A stretch of 64,000 nt of DNA from an uncultured Paracoccaceae bacterium (GCA_947503175.1 CANNCO010000001.1:1240001-1304000), one strand, 5' to 3'. Shown: positions 53,000 through 62,415, numbered from the stretch's first letter. Notes: generated from the sequence alone by a model not told the origin. A program made the numbers and translations.

Positions 53000-54038
53000 G
53001 GCTTGGATAACGATCCTGATGCTCGCTGCAAGTGCGGGAAGTGCCGGCGCACAGGGATTCGCAGACCTTGGAAGTGAGGCCGACGGGTTCGCGATCCCGC
53101 AACGCGGCGTCCCGTTCGAGTTTCCCCGCGATCATGGCGCCCATCCAGACTATCGCATTGAATGGTGGTACGTCACCGCCACGTTGACGGGCGAGGATGG
53201 CCGCGACTATGGCGTGCAATGGACGCTCTTCCGCTCCGCCCTTGCGCCAGCGGAAACGAACGACTGGAACAGCCCGCAGATCTGGATGGGCCACGCCGGT
53301 TTGACCACGCCGGAAGAGCACTTCGTCGCCGAACGCCTCGCCCGAGGCGGCATCGGACAGGCCGGGGTAACGGCCCAGCCCTTTAGTGCATGGATCGATG
53401 AGTGGGTCCTTCAGGGTCCGACACTGTCAAACGTCAATATGCGCGCACAAGGCACTGATTTTTCATATGATCTGACTCTTTCGACGGATCGACCGTTCGT
53501 GCCACAGGGAGATCGGGGGTACTCGGTCAAATCGCGCGAAGGACAGGCGTCCTATTACTACTCGCAACCCTTCTACGAGGTGACCGGCACTCTCAGCCTC
53601 CCCGACGGCCCGATCCGCGTCAGTGGCAACGCCTGGCTGGACCGGGAATGGTCGTCGCAACCCTTGTCGGAAAACCAGACCGGATGGGACTGGTTCAGCC
53701 TTGCCTTCGACGACGGTGCGCGCCTGATGGGCTTTCTCCTGCGCGAGCGGGATGGCGCGTCCTTTTCCTCCGCCACATGGATCACGGCAGACGGAACGCC
53801 AACCCCCTATCCAGACGGCGCATTTCAGGCCAGACCGCTCACCACCGCCGAAGTCGCGGGTCGCGACATTCCCGTGCGCTGGCAGGTCACATTGCCGGAC
53901 CGGGATCTCGATGTCACCGTCTCAGCCCTCAATCCGCAATCCTGGATGGATACGAGCTTTGCCTACTGGGAAGGTCCCGTCCGTTTCGAGGGAAGCCATG
54001 CCGGCCGGGGCTACCTGGAAATGACTGGCTATGAATGA
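52989..54038 (+). CDS. CrtC/AttH-like lipocalin-domain protein (exported)
   Basis: From ATG 52989 the protein has 349 residues with a signal peptide (ITILMLAASAGSAGAQ). The hallmark YRIEWWYVTATL (near residue 57) and the second half pattern NAWLDREWSSQPL (near 220) belong to the AttH/carotenoid-1,2-hydratase-like double lipocalin fold. In the attEFGH arrangement this protein works with the ABC transporter; a lipid ligand is likely. It overlaps the permease by 11 bp and the following PNPOx-like gene by 8 bp. No other carotenoid gene is in the window, so true CrtC activity is unlikely. Confidence 0.85.
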   Translation: MSVRAWITILMLAASAGSAGAQGFADLGSEADGFAIPQRGVPFEFPRDHGAHPDYRIEWWYVTATLTGEDGRDYGVQWTLFRSALAPAETNDWNSPQIWMGHAGLTTPEEHFVAERLARGGIGQAGVTAQPFSAWIDEWVLQGPTLSNVNMRAQGTDFSYDLTLSTDRPFVPQGDRGYSVKSREGQASYYYSQPFYEVTGTLSLPDGPIRVSGNAWLDREWSSQPLSENQTGWDWFSLAFDDGARLMGFLLRERDGASFSSATWITADGTPTPYPDGAFQARPLTTAEVAGRDIPVRWQVTLPDRDLDVTVSALNPQSWMDTSFAYWEGPVRFEGSHAGRGYLEMTGYE

Positions 54039-54582
54039 TTTCAGATCCTTGCAGGCAACGCTTGAAGCAGTCTGGACGCGTCTCGTCGACGCGCCCACGA
54101 ACCCTGCATCGCCCGCCCGCCTCATCACGCTCGCAACGATTGGCCTCTCCGGCAATGCCGAAGCCCGGATGATCGTTCTTCGTGCATCGAACCGTGAACG
54201 CGGAGAAATCACCGCCTATACCAATGCAGCGTCATCCAAGACCGCCGAACTGGCCCACGATCCGCGGGCGGCACTTCTGTTCTGGGACCCCGAAATTCGC
54301 CTTCAGGTCCGGTTGAGCACCGAAATCTCCCAGCGCCAGGGCCACGACGAAGAGTGGCAGGCCCTCTCCGATTCCGACCGGGTGCTATACGCTCACACGC
54401 CACTGCCCGGAGAAGTACTCGCGTCGCCCGACGCCGTGGCACCCTCTCCGGATTCCGCTCTGTTTACCGTCCTGACGGCCCGGATAGACCGCATCGAGAC
54501 GCTTCACCTTGGGCGTGTCCGGCACCGGCGCGCCGTCTTCCGGCGCGAAAACCGCTTTGCCGGGCAATGGATCGCACCCTGA
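54031..54582 (+). CDS. Pyridoxamine-5'-phosphate-oxidase-like FMN-binding protein
   Basis: A 183-residue protein of the split-barrel flavin-binding fold. ARLITLATIGLSGNAEARMI and VLRASNRERGEITAYTNAAS are typical of the PNPOx-like N-terminal strands, and RAALLFWDPEIRLQVRL follows. It lacks the full C-terminal dimerisation segment of PdxH, so it is better called PNPOx-like than PdxH. It overlaps the AttH-like gene by 8 bp, so it is the last gene of that operon. The substrate is unknown. Confidence 0.8.
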   Translation: MNDFRSLQATLEAVWTRLVDAPTNPASPARLITLATIGLSGNAEARMIVLRASNRERGEITAYTNAASSKTAELAHDPRAALLFWDPEIRLQVRLSTEISQRQGHDEEWQALSDSDRVLYAHTPLPGEVLASPDAVAPSPDSALFTVLTARIDRIETLHLGRVRHRRAVFRRENRFAGQWIAP

Positions 54583-54621
54583 TCCCTCGCTAATGACCCC
54601 GCCCTGCGCTAAGCCCCGAAC

Positions 54622-56790
54622 ATGACACCCGCATCCATTCCCCTGACACAGGAACTCGTGCTGATCGGCGGCGGCCACGCCCATGCGCTGGTCCTGCGCC
54701 GTTGGGGGATGCACCCGCTTCCCGGCGCGCGCCTCACCCTGATCAACCCCGGACCGACGGCACCTTATACCGGCATGCTGCCGGGTCATGTGGCCGGGCA
54801 CTACCCGCGCGCGGCGCTTGAAATCGACCTCATACGTCTTGCCCGTTTCGCCGGAGCCCGCCTTGTTCTTGACCGCGTAACCGGCATCGACCGCGCACAA
54901 CGCCGGATACAAACGAAGGCCGGGCGCAAGATCGCCTATGACATTGCCGCGATCGATGTGGGCATCACCTCGGCCATGCCCGATCTGCCCGGGTTCCAAG
55001 AATACGGGATCGCCGCCAAGCCGCTCGACCACTTCGCAACCTCATGGGAACGATACCTTGGCAATGACGGTCCCGCCGCCATAGCCGTGATCGGCGGCGG
55101 CGTGGCCGGATGTGAACTGGCCCTCGCCATGGCCCATGCGCTGCGTGACCGGGGGCGTCCATCGGAGATACATGTAATCGACGCCGGGCCTGCCCTGGCC
55201 GAACTCGGGTACCGAGCGCGCGAAATGCTTCGGTCCGAACTGGCCTCTGCCGGCATCACGGTGATCGATCGCATGGCGGTCACCAGCATAAGCGCAGACT
55301 CAGTTTTGATCGCCGATGGCCGCGAGATTCCATCGGACTTCACCGTTGGTGCCGCAGGCGCACGCCCTTGGGATTGGATCTCAGAGACCGGGCTGGCCGC
55401 AAGTAACGGCTTCCTCGACGTGAATGATCGCCTGCAAACATCGAACCCCGCCATTTTCGCAAGCGGCGACTGCGCAAACCTCGCATTTGCCCCCCGTCCC
55501 AAGGCTGGCGTTTTCGCCGTTCGCGCGGCTCCCGTTCTTGCCCATAACCTGCGCGCCGCCTTGTCACGCGGCACCTTGCGACGGTTCGCGCCGCAACAGG
55601 ACTACCTCAAGCTCATCTCATTGGGCCGCAAGGCTGCGATGGGCGAAAAGTGGGGCATGGTTTTGCGGGGGCCCTGGATCTGGAACTGGAAGGACCGGAT
55701 CGACCGGCGTTTCATGAACAAGCTGACCCGGTTTCCGAACATGCCCGCTCCGGTCATACCGCGCGAGACGGCACAAGGCGTTCGGGACATCCTCTCCCAA
55801 AGCAAACCGCTCTGTGGCGGGTGCGGTTCCAAGGTCGGTCGTGGGCAGTTGACCCGCGCCCTCGCAACAGTGCCGGTCTCGCATCGGGATGACGTTCAAA
55901 CGCCTCCCGGCGATGATGCCGCACTTCTGACAATGGGGTCAGTCCGGCAGGTTATCACCACCGACCATCTGCGCGCCTTCATCGATGACCCGCACACCCT
56001 GGCCCGCATCGCCGCCCTGCACGCCATGGGCGATATCTGGGCCATGGGCGCCCGCCCGCAAGCCGCGCTGGCACAGATCATCCTGCCACGCATGTCCGGC
56101 TCCCTTCAGGAAAACTGGCTGACCGAGATCATGGAAGGCGCCGCCGACGCATTCGGGGCAGCGGGTGCGGCAATCGCCGGCGGCCACACGACTATCGGGT
56201 CTGAACTGACCATCGGGTTTACCGTCACCGGCCTTCTCGAACGCGACCCGATAACGCTTGCCGGCGCAAAACCCGGCGACATCCTCCTGCTGACCCGGCC
56301 CGTTGGCTCGGGCACGCTTCTCGCCGCTGAAATGTCCCTGCAGGCGCGGGGCGAAGACATCGCAGGCCTGCTGGCAGAAATGCTCCGGCCTCAGGAAAGA
56401 GCCGCGGAACTCCTCGCGCCCCATGCCCACGCAATGACCGACGTAACGGGGTTTGGCCTTGCGGGCCATCTCCGGGGTATGCTCGATGCCTCAGACAGCT
56501 CCGCCGAGCTCCTCCTCGACAGCATTCCCACCTTTCCCGGGGCCGAAGACCTCGCCAACCGCGGTGTCCGTTCAACGCTCCACCCGGAGAACCGGGCCGC
56601 GGCGCCGGTACAGGGACCGGATACGGCCCGCACCGCTCTTCTCCATGACCCTCAGACGGCCGGTGGCCTTCTGGCCGCCGTCCCCGCCGACGTGGGCCCA
56701 CAGATCCTGAAAGACCTTCTCGCGAACGGTTATCAGGCCGCCCGGATCGGGAAAATCCTGCCGGGCCCGCCTTCCCTTTCCGTCAGGTAA
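54622..56790 (+). CDS. selD: Selenide, water dikinase fused to an N-terminal FAD oxidoreductase domain
   Basis: A 722-residue fusion. Residues 1-380 form an NDH-2-like pyridine-nucleotide-disulfide oxidoreductase (ELVLIGGGHAHALVL, IAVIGGGVAGCELALA, NPAIFASGDCANL). Residues 390-722 are SelD, with the glycine-rich loop C398-GGCGSKVG (Cys, not Sec) and the Mg-ATP segments PGDDAALL and AIAGGHTTIGSEL. SelD makes selenophosphate from selenide and ATP; the flavin domain may supply reduced selenium or sense redox. The 3' end overlaps the convergent selU gene by 8 bp. selA, selB and selC are not in the window. Confidence 0.93.
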   Translation: MTPASIPLTQELVLIGGGHAHALVLRRWGMHPLPGARLTLINPGPTAPYTGMLPGHVAGHYPRAALEIDLIRLARFAGARLVLDRVTGIDRAQRRIQTKAGRKIAYDIAAIDVGITSAMPDLPGFQEYGIAAKPLDHFATSWERYLGNDGPAAIAVIGGGVAGCELALAMAHALRDRGRPSEIHVIDAGPALAELGYRAREMLRSELASAGITVIDRMAVTSISADSVLIADGREIPSDFTVGAAGARPWDWISETGLAASNGFLDVNDRLQTSNPAIFASGDCANLAFAPRPKAGVFAVRAAPVLAHNLRAALSRGTLRRFAPQQDYLKLISLGRKAAMGEKWGMVLRGPWIWNWKDRIDRRFMNKLTRFPNMPAPVIPRETAQGVRDILSQSKPLCGGCGSKVGRGQLTRALATVPVSHRDDVQTPPGDDAALLTMGSVRQVITTDHLRAFIDDPHTLARIAALHAMGDIWAMGARPQAALAQIILPRMSGSLQENWLTEIMEGAADAFGAAGAAIAGGHTTIGSELTIGFTVTGLLERDPITLAGAKPGDILLLTRPVGSGTLLAAEMSLQARGEDIAGLLAEMLRPQERAAELLAPHAHAMTDVTGFGLAGHLRGMLDASDSSAELLLDSIPTFPGAEDLANRGVRSTLHPENRAAAPVQGPDTARTALLHDPQTAGGLLAAVPADVGPQILKDLLANGYQAARIGKILPGPPSLSVR

Positions 56791-57829
56791 ACCGCTTGGC
56801 GAGGTCTTCGGCCAGGGCATCCAATGCAGGATCGTCGAGGGCAGAGACCGGAACCACTTCGACCCGATTCTGTTCGGCCCGCGCGCGCGACCGGGCATAG
56901 CGCCCGTCGTAATGCCGTTCGATCAGCGACGCTGCCAGCGCCTCGCCAGCTCCGTCCCGCGCCAGCGATTGCCAGGCCTCGACCTGCGCATGACCGTGAT
57001 ACGGCACAAGCCGGTCCAGCAGATCGCACAGGGTATCCGGATCGGCCCCAAGCTCGCGATAGGCCCGCGCAAGATACGCGGCCCGGGCCGCAACGGGCGC
57101 CTCTATCACCAGTCTGGGGGCCTGACCCATCGCGGCCCACAGAGACGGCGGCACGATCAGATCGCCGATCTTGCTCGATTCCGCCTCGACGACCACGGGG
57201 CGTTCCGGATCGAAACCCGCCAGCGCGGCAGCAATGCCACTTTCGAAACCCTTTTGCGAAGGCTGCCCGGCCGAACGCCCTCCCAGAACAGACCCCCGGT
57301 GCCCCGCAAGAGCTTCCAGATCGATAACCTGTATGCCGCGAAAGGCCAGCCGTTCCAGCAACTCGGTCTTCGCCGTGCCGGTATAACCATCGAGAACAGC
57401 AAGCCTTCCCGGCCAAGGATCTTCGTAAAGCGCCCTGACCACGGCACGGCGATAACTCCGGTATCCGCCGGTCAGCGTCTCGGTCCGCCAACCGATCTGG
57501 CCCAGAATCGCCGCGAAAGACCCGGACCGCTGACCGCCCCGCCAACAGTAGACCAAGGGCCGCCACCCGCCATCCTTCTCTGCAAGCACCGTCTCGATAT
57601 GGTGCGCCGCGTTGCGGGCCACCAAAGCCGCCCCGATCTTGCGCGCCCGGAACGCGCTCTCTTGTGTATAGATGGTTCCGACTTTCGCGCGCTCTTCGTT
57701 CGACAGAACCGGCAGGTTGATCGCACCCGGCAGATGATCTTCTGCAAATTCCGCGGGCGACCTGACATCGATAATCGTATCGAAACCCTGTGCGCGAAGT
57801 GCCCGAAGGCTGGTCAGATCATATCCCAT
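56783..57829 (-). CDS. selU: tRNA 2-selenouridine synthase (MnmH/SelU)
   Basis: A 348-residue two-domain protein. An N-terminal rhodanese domain has the catalytic cysteine C95 in YCWRGGQRSGS; the C-terminal P-loop domain begins GYTGTAKTELLERLA (148-162). MnmH replaces the sulfur of 2-thiouridine at the wobble base of tRNA-Lys, -Glu and -Gln by selenium, using selenophosphate from SelD. It converges on selD with an 8-bp overlap. The pair suggests that selenium is used at least for tRNA. Confidence 0.94.
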   Translation of the reverse strand: MGYDLTSLRALRAQGFDTIIDVRSPAEFAEDHLPGAINLPVLSNEERAKVGTIYTQESAFRARKIGAALVARNAAHHIETVLAEKDGGWRPLVYCWRGGQRSGSFAAILGQIGWRTETLTGGYRSYRRAVVRALYEDPWPGRLAVLDGYTGTAKTELLERLAFRGIQVIDLEALAGHRGSVLGGRSAGQPSQKGFESGIAAALAGFDPERPVVVEAESSKIGDLIVPPSLWAAMGQAPRLVIEAPVAARAAYLARAYRELGADPDTLCDLLDRLVPYHGHAQVEAWQSLARDGAGEALAASLIERHYDGRYARSRARAEQNRVEVVPVSALDDPALDALAEDLAKRFT

Positions 57830-57866
57830 GGCGACCGTCTAACGCGGCTGGCGGGCAGGCGAAAGA

Positions 57867-58772
57867 TCAGTTGCCCAGCGCCGCCGCCATGGCCCGTCCC
57901 GAGGCGAATGCATCGCCGGCGGTGTCACCAAGCGCCCAGTCCCCTCCCAGCATCAACCGGCCATCGAAGGCGCTCAGGAACGGTGCCCCCAGCGGCCTTG
58001 CGACGCGACCGTAGCGCCAGCGATGCGCGGCGGCATAAATCGGCTCCGGCAGGTCGCGACCGCAGGCCATCGCAAAGGCCCGCGTCAACTCCCGGCACAC
58101 CTGTTCCCGGGACATCTCAAGATGTTCCACCGTCCAGTCGAAACCTGCATGGCAGACCCAGGTTTCGGGCAAAGGTTCCCGTCCCGGGGTCTCGGACGCA
58201 CAGATGACACTCTCAAACGGAAGGCCGGTCACAGGGCGATCCACATCAAGGCGACGGGGAAGCGCCAGAAGAAGCGTCCAGACCGGTGCCATCGCGACGC
58301 GCGCCAGTTGCCCATCCTCCGGACGGTCCCCTGTAAACCGTCGGGCCTGCGGGGCCGGAATCGCCGACACCACCCTCTCGAATACGCCAAGGTTCTCGCC
58401 TTCCGCACCGATCAGGATCAGCCCGCCCGGCCCGTCTTCCAGCCTTCCCACTTCAGTTCCCAGCACATGTTCAAGCGGTTCCGCCATCCGCCGCACGATG
58501 GCAGACATGCCCGGCTGTCCGATCCAGCCGCCATCACCGGCATCTTGCACCGCACCCGCAGCCTTCATCGCGGCCGTGAACTCCGAAAGTGCTCCATGCG
58601 CCGCCCGCGCTCCGTGATCCACCGAGAATCCTTCGCCCCGCCGGGTGGCAAGTCTGCCGCCAAATCCGCGGCTCTTGTCGAAGACGACAACGCGGGCGTC
58701 TGCGGCCTGCAGCGCCAGAGCCGCCGTGACCCCGGCCAGACCGGCCCCCACTACCGCGATACGTTGCGTCAT
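57867..58772 (-). CDS. Renalase-like NAD(P)/FAD-dependent amine oxidase family protein
   Basis: From ATG 58772 (GGGAG ribosome-binding site; a GTG two codons upstream is possible) the protein has 301 residues. The FAD loop IAVVGAGLAGVTAALAL and FDKSRGFGGRLATRR at 31-45 match the short renalase-like family (NAD/NADP-dependent amine oxidoreductases, PF13450-type start). The C-terminal GGDWALGDTAGDAFASG pattern is typical of the group. It follows the selU start by 37 bp on the same strand. The physiological substrate is unknown; in bacteria renalases oxidise isomers of NAD(P)H. Confidence 0.82.
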   Translation of the reverse strand: MTQRIAVVGAGLAGVTAALALQAADARVVVFDKSRGFGGRLATRRGEGFSVDHGARAAHGALSEFTAAMKAAGAVQDAGDGGWIGQPGMSAIVRRMAEPLEHVLGTEVGRLEDGPGGLILIGAEGENLGVFERVVSAIPAPQARRFTGDRPEDGQLARVAMAPVWTLLLALPRRLDVDRPVTGLPFESVICASETPGREPLPETWVCHAGFDWTVEHLEMSREQVCRELTRAFAMACGRDLPEPIYAAAHRWRYGRVARPLGAPFLSAFDGRLMLGGDWALGDTAGDAFASGRAMAAALGN

Positions 58773-58865
58773 CTTCACTCCCTTACCCAGCGTGACCTAG
58801 CTCCGGTGCCGCATCACGCAACCTTCAGACTTACTTTCATTGCCCGAACCCCCTAGATATCGGCC

Positions 58866-59597
58866 ATGATCCGAGTCCTGCTTGTTCTTGTCGCAATCGC
58901 CTTCGCCACGCCGCTGCGCGCGGATTGCGTTGTGCTGCTACACGGGCTGGCCCGCACATCGGCTTCCCTCGCGGTCATGGAGCAGGCGCTCGAAGCCAGC
59001 GGCTTCCGGGTCGTCAACCGGAGTTACCCGTCCACGGACCTGCCCTTCGGGGACCTCGTGGAACAGGCACTGCCGCAATCCGTTGCCCAATGCGGCGCCG
59101 AACGCACCCACTTCGTCACCCACTCGATGGGAGGCATACTGGCGCGCGCATGGCTTGAAACACACCGCCCTGCCGAAATGGGGCGCGTGGTGATGCTTGC
59201 ACCCCCCAATCAGGGCTCCGAGCTTGTCGATACATTCGGAGATCTCGAACCGTTCGAGTGGCTGAACGGTCCTGCCGGGCTCGCCCTCGGCACCGGCCCC
59301 GGTAGCCTGCCCAACCGTCTGGGACTCCCATCGGTCGATATCGGCGTGATTGCCGGAAACCGGTCTCTGAACCCGATCTATTCCGAGATCATCGAGGGTC
59401 CGGATGATGGCAAGGTCTCGGTCGAAAGCACGCGCCTGCCGGGGCTGACCGATCATATTGTCCTGCCCGTGACACATACTTTCATGATGAACGATCCACT
59501 GGTGATCGCTCAGACAGTCAACTTTCTCGAAACCGGTGCCTTCGATCACGATCTGACATTCGGAGATCTCATGCGCGAACTGATCGGGATCGAATAG
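58866..59597 (+). CDS. Exported alpha/beta hydrolase (lipase-like)
   Basis: A 243-residue protein with a signal peptide ([17 protein letters not shown]). The oxyanion segment [14 protein letters not shown] and the nucleophile elbow THSMGGIL (Ser near residue 84) place it in the alpha/beta hydrolase fold, close to PGAP1/lipase class 2 proteins. The other catalytic residues are probably an Asp near DGKVSVEST and His near LPVTHTF. It likely acts on lipids or esters in the periplasm. It is divergent from the renalase-like gene by 93 bp. Confidence 0.85.
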   Translation: MIRVLLVLVAIAFATPLRADCVVLLHGLARTSASLAVMEQALEASGFRVVNRSYPSTDLPFGDLVEQALPQSVAQCGAERTHFVTHSMGGILARAWLETHRPAEMGRVVMLAPPNQGSELVDTFGDLEPFEWLNGPAGLALGTGPGSLPNRLGLPSVDIGVIAGNRSLNPIYSEIIEGPDDGKVSVESTRLPGLTDHIVLPVTHTFMMNDPLVIAQTVNFLETGAFDHDLTFGDLMRELIGIE

Positions 59598-59668
59598 ATC
59601 GCAACAATCCCTACAGTTTTGGCGGATTCGTCCACAATCCTGCCACAACCCTGTGCCATCCCGTCACC

Positions 59669-60943
59669 ATGGAAAAGACTGCGCCCCCGTCACGCCTGAT
59701 GCATGACGCCCTTCCGGTTGCCATTCTGGCATCGCTGCCGCTGGTGCAGGTGTTTTGGGATCTGGTGACCGGTGCGGATCCGAACCTGCACCTCTGGTGG
59801 ATGCCCGCACCCGTTATCGCGGCTCTCGGCGCAATCGTTCTTCTGGCGGGCCTGACCGGGGCGTTCAAGACTGCGGATTATGGCAACAGGCTTCTCGAAC
59901 CCCAGACACCGGCGCGCAAACTGACACTGACGCTCATCACGCTTTTTCTTGCGGCGATCGTGCTGACCGCCCTGCGCGCCTCTCATGCTGATTACGGCCT
60001 GATCAAGATCGGCGAACTCGGGCTTGTGGCCCTCACATCCCTTGCGCTCGCAGCATTCCTGCTCGGGTCCGGCCAAAGCCTGTCACGGCTTCTTCTCTGG
60101 GGCGTGACCGCCGGTGTGGCGACAGCGGCGACGCTGGCAATCCTCCTGGACCGGTTCGGATTGCCGATGGGATACCCCGATCTGTTCCTGCCCGGCTTCA
60201 TTCACATCCGGGTCATGGGATTCTCGCTGGCCATGGCGCTGATGGCGGCATCCGGCCTCTGGCTGACCGGCAGCGATCGCCGGCAGCGGTTCTCGCTTGC
60301 GCTCTGCATGGTGCTGCTCTGGACCGCGCTCTTCTGGTCCGGGGGCCGCGGCGCCTTGATTGCCGTTCTGGCGACCGCGCTGATACTCTCCATTCCTATC
60401 GCCGCGCTTCGGAAATTCCTTGCGCCGCTTCTGCTCACTGCCATCGCAGGTGCTGCCTGTGCCACCGCTCTTGGCGGACCCGAAGCCGCAGAGTTCGGTC
60501 TCACAACCCGCATGACCGTTTCCCCCATGGCAGACGGCGCAAATGCCCTGACCTCAGGACGGTTGGAGATGTGGCAAGCCCTTTGGGACGCGCTCGCCGA
60601 CGCGCCGCTCACGGGATATGGTTATGCCCAGGCGCGCTGGCTGTTTCTCGACGCAGGTTTCGCCATCGGGCATCTGCATGCCCATAGCATTATCCTTGAC
60701 GCAGCACTGGCTTTGGGAATTCTCGGAGCGATTGCCCTTGGCGTCCTGATCGTTGTCGCATGGACCCGCTGGGTCGCCACAACCCGGAAAACACCCGGTC
60801 CGGCACAGGTCGCCGGCATCTCGATGGTTACGGTCTTCCTGATCCACGCCCTCGTGGACGGCGTCTATTTCTACGCCCAGGCGCTGGTTCCACTGGCAGT
60901 AGCAATTGCGCTGCTGATCGGCCGACAGTCCGATCACCGCTAA
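59669..60943 (+). CDS. O-antigen-ligase-like (Wzy_C) membrane protein
   Basis: A 424-residue protein with about 12 hydrophobic helices and a larger periplasmic loop around residues 270-320 (GLTTRMTVSPMADGANALTS). The SGRLEMWQALWDALADAPLT followed by GYGYAQAR and HLHAHSIILDA near residues 290-340 is the O-antigen ligase (PF04932) pattern, with histidines close to the expected catalytic site. Such proteins transfer sugar polymers to lipid A core or other acceptors. No other glycan genes are nearby, so the substrate is open. tRNA-Thr follows 25 bp downstream on the other strand. Confidence 0.82.
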   Translation: MEKTAPPSRLMHDALPVAILASLPLVQVFWDLVTGADPNLHLWWMPAPVIAALGAIVLLAGLTGAFKTADYGNRLLEPQTPARKLTLTLITLFLAAIVLTALRASHADYGLIKIGELGLVALTSLALAAFLLGSGQSLSRLLLWGVTAGVATAATLAILLDRFGLPMGYPDLFLPGFIHIRVMGFSLAMALMAASGLWLTGSDRRQRFSLALCMVLLWTALFWSGGRGALIAVLATALILSIPIAALRKFLAPLLLTAIAGAACATALGGPEAAEFGLTTRMTVSPMADGANALTSGRLEMWQALWDALADAPLTGYGYAQARWLFLDAGFAIGHLHAHSIILDAALALGILGAIALGVLIVVAWTRWVATTRKTPGPAQVAGISMVTVFLIHALVDGVYFYAQALVPLAVAIALLIGRQSDHR

Positions 60944-60968
60944 AGATAAGCCCGGAACGTCATGCTGA

Positions 60969-61044
60969 TGGTGCCCCCACACGGACTCGAACCGCGGACC
61001 TACTGATTACAAATCAGTTGCTCTACCAGCTGAGCTATAGGGGC
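60969..61044 (-). tRNA. tRNA-Thr (UGU anticodon)
   Basis: A 76-nt tRNA with encoded CCA. The acceptor GCCCCTA pairs with TGGGGGC, the anticodon stem-loop ACTGA-TTTGTAA-TCAGT presents TGT, and the T-loop reads TTCGAGT. All stems are intact. Confidence 0.97.
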
Positions 61045-61165
61045 ACTGAGGCGCGAAATACCCGCTTGGCGATCATGGTGCAAGCCCCGGGTTGCTTAAG
61101 GTTTTCACCGGGATGAAAGTCACTATACTGCCACAACCCAAGCGTTCGCCGGAACAAAGCCCGCC

Positions 61166-62044
61166 ATGCAGATCCTCTTTCACATTGGCGCCCATTGTAC
61201 CGGGCACGACACGCTGGTCCGTTCGCTTCTGAAGAACCGCGACATGCTGGCCCATGCGGGGGTCGCGGTTCCCGGACCGGGGCGCTATCGCCGAACACTG
61301 GGCGAGGTGCTGGTGAAGCTCCGAGGCGCGCGCGCAACGCCTGAAACCCAGGAGTTGCTGCTTGATACGCTTCTGGACGACGACGACAGCCATCGGCTGA
61401 TTCTATCGAATGAAAGCTTTCTCTGCATGGCGTCGCGGGTGCTCGATGGCGGCAGGCTCTACCGCAAGATCGACAAAAGCGCCTGGTTGCGGAACGCCTT
61501 TCCGGGCGCTCAGGTCGAGTTCGCGGTATCGCTGCGCAACCTCGCGACCTTCCTGCCCGCGCTGTACGAGAAACTCGGCGGTGAGGCCGCCGAAGACCGG
61601 AACTTCCTGCAAGGCGCAAAGCCCGACATGCTGTCGTGGTTCAACGTCATCGATGACCTGCGCAAGGCAAACCCCGGATCGAAGATCCTGATCTGGTGCT
61701 ACGAGGATGCTCCGATTCTCTGGCCGGAAATCATGCGTGGTCTTAGCACGCTGCCACCCGAAACAAGGCTTGAAGGCGCCAACGATCTGGCTCGGAAAGT
61801 CCTGACGCCGGAAGGAAGCCGCGCCATGCGCGCCTACCTGAACGAGACCCGGCCCGAAACCGAGATGGAACGGCGCGAGATCGTCGCCGACTTCCTCGCC
61901 GGTTTCGCCGAAGAGGATGAGATGGAACAGGAGATCACGCTTCCGGGCTGGACGGAAGAGATCATGGATCGTCTGACAGAAGCCTATGACCGGGATGTCG
62001 AGCGGATCGCGGAACTGCCCAATGTGCGCATGATGCTGCCCTGA
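61166..62044 (+). CDS. Sulfotransferase-fold-like protein of unknown function
   Basis: A 292-residue soluble protein. The start MQILFHIGAHCTGHDTLVRS resembles the PAPS-binding P-loop of sulfotransferase-like proteins (HIGxHKTGT), but the usual lysine is replaced by Cys11 and the Thr-Gly-Thr by Thr-Gly-His, so PAPS binding is doubtful. Further segments RLILSNESFLCMASRV and EFAVSLRNLATFLPALYEKL fit the same fold. The C-terminal ~60 residues are acidic and helical. It follows tRNA-Thr. Function unknown; it may be an inactive or altered sulfotransferase. Confidence 0.7.
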   Translation: MQILFHIGAHCTGHDTLVRSLLKNRDMLAHAGVAVPGPGRYRRTLGEVLVKLRGARATPETQELLLDTLLDDDDSHRLILSNESFLCMASRVLDGGRLYRKIDKSAWLRNAFPGAQVEFAVSLRNLATFLPALYEKLGGEAAEDRNFLQGAKPDMLSWFNVIDDLRKANPGSKILIWCYEDAPILWPEIMRGLSTLPPETRLEGANDLARKVLTPEGSRAMRAYLNETRPETEMERREIVADFLAGFAEEDEMEQEITLPGWTEEIMDRLTEAYDRDVERIAELPNVRMMLP

Positions 62045-62048
62045 GGGC

Positions 62049-62318
62049 CTACATCCCAAGCGCCTCCTTATACATCTCCAGCACCGCCTCCTCCTCGGCG
62101 ATATCGTTGGCGTCACGCTTGCGAAGCGCGATGACCTTCCGCATCACCTTGGTGTCATAGCCCCGCCCCTTGGCCTCGGCCATCACCTCTTTCTGCTGAT
62201 CGGCAATGTCCCGCTTCTCGGCCTCCAGCCGCTCGAATCGCTCGATGAACTGCCTCAACTCGTCGGCGGTTACGCGATAGCTGTCTGGCTTGTCGTCGAT
62301 CACAGAGGCATCGGTCAT
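62049..62318 (-). CDS. gapR: DUF2312 / GapR-family nucleoid-associated protein
   Basis: The start ATG 62318 gives 89 residues. The single conserved domain begins ELRQFIERFERLEAEKRDIA and continues with a basic part (KGRGYDTKVMRKVIALRKRD) and an acidic end (AEEEAVLEMYKEAL). This is the coiled-coil fold of GapR (DUF2312), which in Caulobacter binds overtwisted AT-rich DNA ahead of replication and transcription forks. A long in-frame extension to 62507 is not coding. It converges on the sulfotransferase-like gene and is divergent from the small membrane protein. Confidence 0.9.
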   Translation of the reverse strand: MTDASVIDDKPDSYRVTADELRQFIERFERLEAEKRDIADQQKEVMAEAKGRGYDTKVMRKVIALRKRDANDIAEEEAVLEMYKEALGM

Positions 62319-62415
62319 GGGGGTCTCCTCATCGGGGCATTGCGCCTGCCTACCGCCCCGGCGTGCTGTCTTCAAGGGCTTGCACAGACCCCCCGGCCGG
62401 TCTAGGCGAACAGCC

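Noticed and set aside
52989-54038. Carotenoid 1,2-hydratase (CrtC) as specific function
   Set aside because: No other carotenoid gene is near; the operon with an FtsX-type ABC transporter fits the AttH-like role better.
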